The notes beneath the pieces were generated by a model that saw nothing but the letters and a program-made list of their open reading frames with translations, searched no databases and had not been told where the DNA came from. The translations under genes and the position numbers were made by a program. Source: JANPLN01 sp043757265 (lineage in GTDB: Bacteria > Bdellovibrionota > Bdellovibrionia > Bdellovibrionales > JAGQZY01). Taken from it: a stretch of 62,330 nt of DNA. Where the stretch lies: NCBI GenBank assembly GCA_043757265.1, contig JAYUQP010000089.1, positions 1-62,330 on the forward strand, read 5' to 3'. This document shows positions 60,086 through 62,330 of the stretch, piece after piece. How positions within the stretch are numbered: position 1 is the stretch's first letter; each line of letters starts with the position of its first letter.

Positions 60086-60770
60086 ATGTTTTTCCTAAGC
60101 ATACCCAAAAAGCCAACAAACCAAAATGGAAAAATTAAGTACATTTTTGTTTTGAAAACATATGTAGCTTTGTGCGAGCGGGGTTGCTTAGCTCTTCAAA
60201 CCTGGCTTCGGCCACTGACGCAAAACCATTTTCTTCCAGAAACAAATTTTTTAGAAGCTATAAAACTGCTTTTTCTTTTGGAACGGAATGGTTTTTTGGA
60301 AAGCGGAGCTGCTTTAAAAATTGCTACAGAATATCTCATTGCCGACCGGCGGGATTTCAGCTGGCTTGAAGTGGCTACATATCTGCAAACGTTCGAGCTC
60401 TGCTTGGATAGTATGCGAGGAAACCCTCAACAGCTATCAACTTTTCTGTTACGATTGCCTAGCTTTACTCATTACTGGGTACTACTCCATAAACCGCAAC
60501 AAAAAAGCCTGCAAAACTCCTTCAATAATTTTGTGCTGTTGGTCCAAACGGGACGGGATCCGCTCCGAATACATCCGGCACCAGCTCTGGAGTTTCAAAA
60601 TACGCTCGTGGAATCCACTGTCGTTTACCAGGCGGCGAGTCTTGGACCAAAAGTTCCAGATACAATGCTTGCAGGGGTGGATGCATTGCACCTTTTTTCT
60701 CATTTTAGTGCAGGGTCGTGCGTATCGCGAAGTAGAGAAAACGTTGAAAGATTTTGAACTGCTTACATAA
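60086..60770 (+). pseudogene. Probable gene with a frameshift near its 3' end
   Basis: Frame 2 from ATG 60086 gives a Leu-rich, helical protein, MFFLSIPKKPTNQNGKIKYI, running to DALHLFSHFSAG. It then continues as an unconvincing SCVSRSRENVERF to 60757. Removing one G of GGG (60713-60715) instead joins HFSAG to RAYREVEKTLKDFELLT ending at TAA 60770, which looks far more natural. So either the gene has a one-base insertion or the sequence has an error here. No family recognised. The N-terminus overlaps none of its neighbours. Confidence 0.45.
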
Positions 60771-60806
60771 CATCATTGAGCTTAGGCGCTGGAGATTTTG
60801 GGATGC

Positions 60807-60828
60807 GTGGATAGCAAGAGCCATCCAC
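60807..60828. repeat. Junction hairpin
   Basis: GTGGAT (60807-60812) pairs with ATCCAC (60823-60828), 6 bp, loop 10, between the convergent ends of the frameshifted gene and the small secreted protein gene. There is no T tract beside it. Confidence 0.4.
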
Positions 60829-60852
60829 CTCCAATTTGATGAGGATTCGAAA

Positions 60853-61203
60853 CTATTTAAGTTTTGGTGCGATTGGATTCAGAAGCACGTAATATTCAGA
60901 GGTCGCATCTGAACTTACCTGCAAGCTATACTCGCGGTCTACCGCCACTGCTTTGCAATCGGCATCATCTTGGTCTAAAATTGTAATAACAACCGTATCA
61001 CCAGTTTTTTCTGTATCAGCCTGGAAATTTCTAGCACCACAAGAAGCGTAGGTAAAAGTAATAGTGGCAGTTGGCTGGACCGTTGCCAATTCGGGGCCCA
61101 TGTCTATCGCTATTTCAACATCAGATACCTGAGGTAAATCATTGCCATATGCAATTTGTGCAAATCCCGTTATTAAAATTAGGCTCGTTAAAACTTTTTT
61201 CAT
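60853..61203 (-). CDS. Small secreted protein, unknown
   Basis: 116 residues with a Sec signal (VLTSLILITGFAQIAYGND). The rest is rich in strand-forming residues and has two cysteines (ASCGARN and ADCKAVA) that may pair. Structure is likely a small beta sandwich. AAAGGAG precedes the ATG at good spacing. No family recognised. It is convergent with the frameshifted gene. Confidence 0.6.
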   Translation of the reverse strand: MKKVLTSLILITGFAQIAYGNDLPQVSDVEIAIDMGPELATVQPTATITFTYASCGARNFQADTEKTGDTVVITILDQDDADCKAVAVDREYSLQVSSDATSEYYVLLNPIAPKLK

Positions 61204-61522
61204 TCAATTCTCCTTTTTTGTGAATTTTATAAAAGCTGTCCGACAGTATGCTATCAAAGCGCCCTTTCAAAGAGCCCCTGATTGTCGTGTAAAAATGATT
61301 TGGTTGATTGAAAAAATAGATCTTCATAAATCTAGCAGGTAACCATTATTTGGCGATTCGAAGCGAAATTAACCCTGAATGAAACATAGCTTTGAAGAAT
61401 TCTTAAAAGGTGTTGTAGATTCGTTTTTACGACCGAAAAAAAGTGTCTGAACTTTGGGATAAAAGAAACGAGCTAACAGGCGCTTGTTGCCGAACAGGCA
61501 AATTGTTGATATCCTCTAAATC
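61204..61522. other. Intergenic region without recognised features
   Basis: About 320 bases between the small secreted protein gene and the SDR gene. I see no gene, repeat, tRNA or clear terminator. It presumably carries the promoters of both divergent genes. Confidence 0.5.
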
Positions 61523-62188
61523 ATGAAAATATTAATTACCGGCACATCACGCGGAATTGGACTTGAGTTGACTCGGCAGGCGTTGGAGCGCGGGGATTTT
61601 GTGATTGCAGTTGCCAGGAAGCCCGAAGGTTCAAGCGGCTTGATGGAACTGAAGAGTAGGTTTAATGACGAGTTGCAGTTGTTGGCCATCGATGTAGCAG
61701 CCGACAATGCACCCCAGAACATCGCTGAGGCTGTTGGGAAAAATCTTGATGTCCTTATCAACAACGCAGGGGTTTTGGTCGAGGGCGAGAGTGCCAACGA
61801 TTTTATGGAGAGCTACCGAGTGAATTCGGTGGCGCCGTTTCTGCTAACCAAAGCGCTTTTGCCAGCGTTGAAGAATTCAAGCGAACCGAAGGTGATTCAA
61901 GTTACAAGCAAAATGGGATCCATCGACGATAACACCTCTAGTGGTTATTGTGCGTATCGTGCCAGTAAAACAGCACTTAACATGATCAATAAATGTATTT
62001 CTGTGGACCAGCCGTGGCTAACGACAATTGTGATCCATCCCGGTTGGGTTAAAACAGATATGGGTGGCGAAGCCGCGCCAACGCCTCCCGAGCGGTCTGC
62101 CAAAAGAATTTGGGACGTGATCCTTGGTTTGAAGCCTACCCAAACAGGTAAGTTTTTCGAAAACACCGGTAAAGAGATCGCTTGGTAA
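61523..62188 (+). CDS. Short-chain dehydrogenase/reductase (SDR)
   Basis: 221 residues of the classical SDR fold. ILITGTSRGIGLELT carries the TGxxxGIG cofactor motif, LINNAGVLVEG the NNAG loop, and YCAYRASKTALNM the Tyr-x-x-x-Lys catalytic pair, with VIQVTSKMGS giving the catalytic Ser. It resembles the C-factor/CsgA-type SDRs of myxobacteria, but the substrate is not predictable. The start ATG lacks a strong ribosome site. It is the last complete gene. Confidence 0.87.
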   Translation: MKILITGTSRGIGLELTRQALERGDFVIAVARKPEGSSGLMELKSRFNDELQLLAIDVAADNAPQNIAEAVGKNLDVLINNAGVLVEGESANDFMESYRVNSVAPFLLTKALLPALKNSSEPKVIQVTSKMGSIDDNTSSGYCAYRASKTALNMINKCISVDQPWLTTIVIHPGWVKTDMGGEAAPTPPERSAKRIWDVILGLKPTQTGKFFENTGKEIAW

Positions 62189-62218
62189 TTTTAAGCTACG
62201 ACAGCCTCACATAACTCC

Positions 62219-62236
62219 GTCATCCTGAGCGTAGCG
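62219..62236. repeat. REP-like half repeat
   Basis: GTCATCCTGAGCGTAGCG is one arm of the dispersed repeat. It lies 31 bases after the SDR gene. The last 90 bases of the window show no gene. Confidence 0.55.
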
Positions 62237-62330
62237 CTTACTACTGGACACATCTTTTAATTTCCGAGGAGCATTTCTGCTCCTGCGGCCATGTTTTTTA
62301 GTTTAGTGTAACCTCGCCAAAACGTTATCT

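Noticed and set aside
60321..60770. A separate 149-residue gene
   Set aside because: It looks like the continuation of the hypothetical gene after a frameshift, and its N-terminal two thirds is a shadow of that frame.

Overview
The window looks like a stretch of chromosome from a free-living or predatory Gram-negative bacterium of the Bdellovibrio kind (Bdellovibrionota/Oligoflexia). This is an inference from gene content, not a database result. It rests on many signal-peptide and lipobox proteins, several secreted proteases, a SWIB protein with a histone-H1-like tail, an HTH regulator resembling the TIGR02147 group, DUF1552/DUF1592/DUF1501 gene sets, and short lineage-type proteins I cannot assign. 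Coding density is high, several operons have 4-base overlaps, and two tRNA genes (Arg-TCG, Asp-GTC) are present. No complete mobile element, CRISPR array or rRNA was seen.

Layout. 1-4.9 kb: possible transposon-end repeats, then a DUF1552 Tat protein, a DUF1592/1588/1585 c-type-heme lipoprotein and an N2227-like methyltransferase. 5-13.2 kb: lipoproteins (one with HEXXH), a subtilase, hutI, a CinA-like protein, a pseudouridine synthase fused to an rRNA-type methyltransferase, and a Fur-family regulator with a likely operator. 13.4-21 kb: NYN protein, tRNA-Arg, PfpI-like protein, PqiA-like membrane protein, a regulator-trypsin operon behind an iteron-like array, secreted proteins, RNase HI with a C-terminal hybrid-binding-like domain, and a DCC protein. 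21-32.5 kb: lysC-lysA, an LTA-synthase-like enzyme, CAP lipoprotein, dicarboxylate/amino-acid symporter, TonB-like protein, purK-purE and a Dus enzyme. 32.8-37.4 kb: a three-gene operon (heme protein, DUF1501 Tat protein, di-heme lipoprotein). 37.5-43.3 kb: an S28 peptidase, a large secreted protein, an L,D-transpeptidase, a hairpin array, and the EVE-dusC-grx operon. 44-48.5 kb: the fumC-LOG-unknown-zinc ribbon-TSUP-bolA operon. 48.7-54 kb: ettA, SWIB protein, map and ahcY. 54-62.3 kb: a DUF1552 gene remnant, a secreted amidoligase-like protein, an FkbM methyltransferase, orn, an Smr-like protein, tRNA-Asp, a beta-propeller-like protein, a probably frameshifted gene, and an SDR.

How the parts work together. 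Housekeeping functions include lysine/DAP synthesis (lysC-lysA), purine synthesis (purKE), RNA modification and turnover (two Dus enzymes, the pseudouridine synthase fusion, orn, RNase HI), translation (ettA, map), the methyl cycle (ahcY) and central metabolism (fumC). The accessory layer is secreted: peptidases of families S8, S1 and S28, cell-wall and envelope enzymes, and two separate sets of exported heme/DUF proteins plus a relic of a third.

The most interesting non-coding signals are four. One is a possible pseudoknotted leader in front of ahcY. The second is five hairpins with 7-base loops at a 30-base period between the L,D-transpeptidase and glutaredoxin genes. The third is a five-copy 15-16-base-period element upstream of the regulator-trypsin operon. 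The fourth is a general pattern of repeats or palindromes at convergent gene junctions. AhcY also carries a lysine-rich N-terminal tail of about 70 residues, encoded about 1.5 kb downstream of the SWIB gene, whose product has a similar tail.
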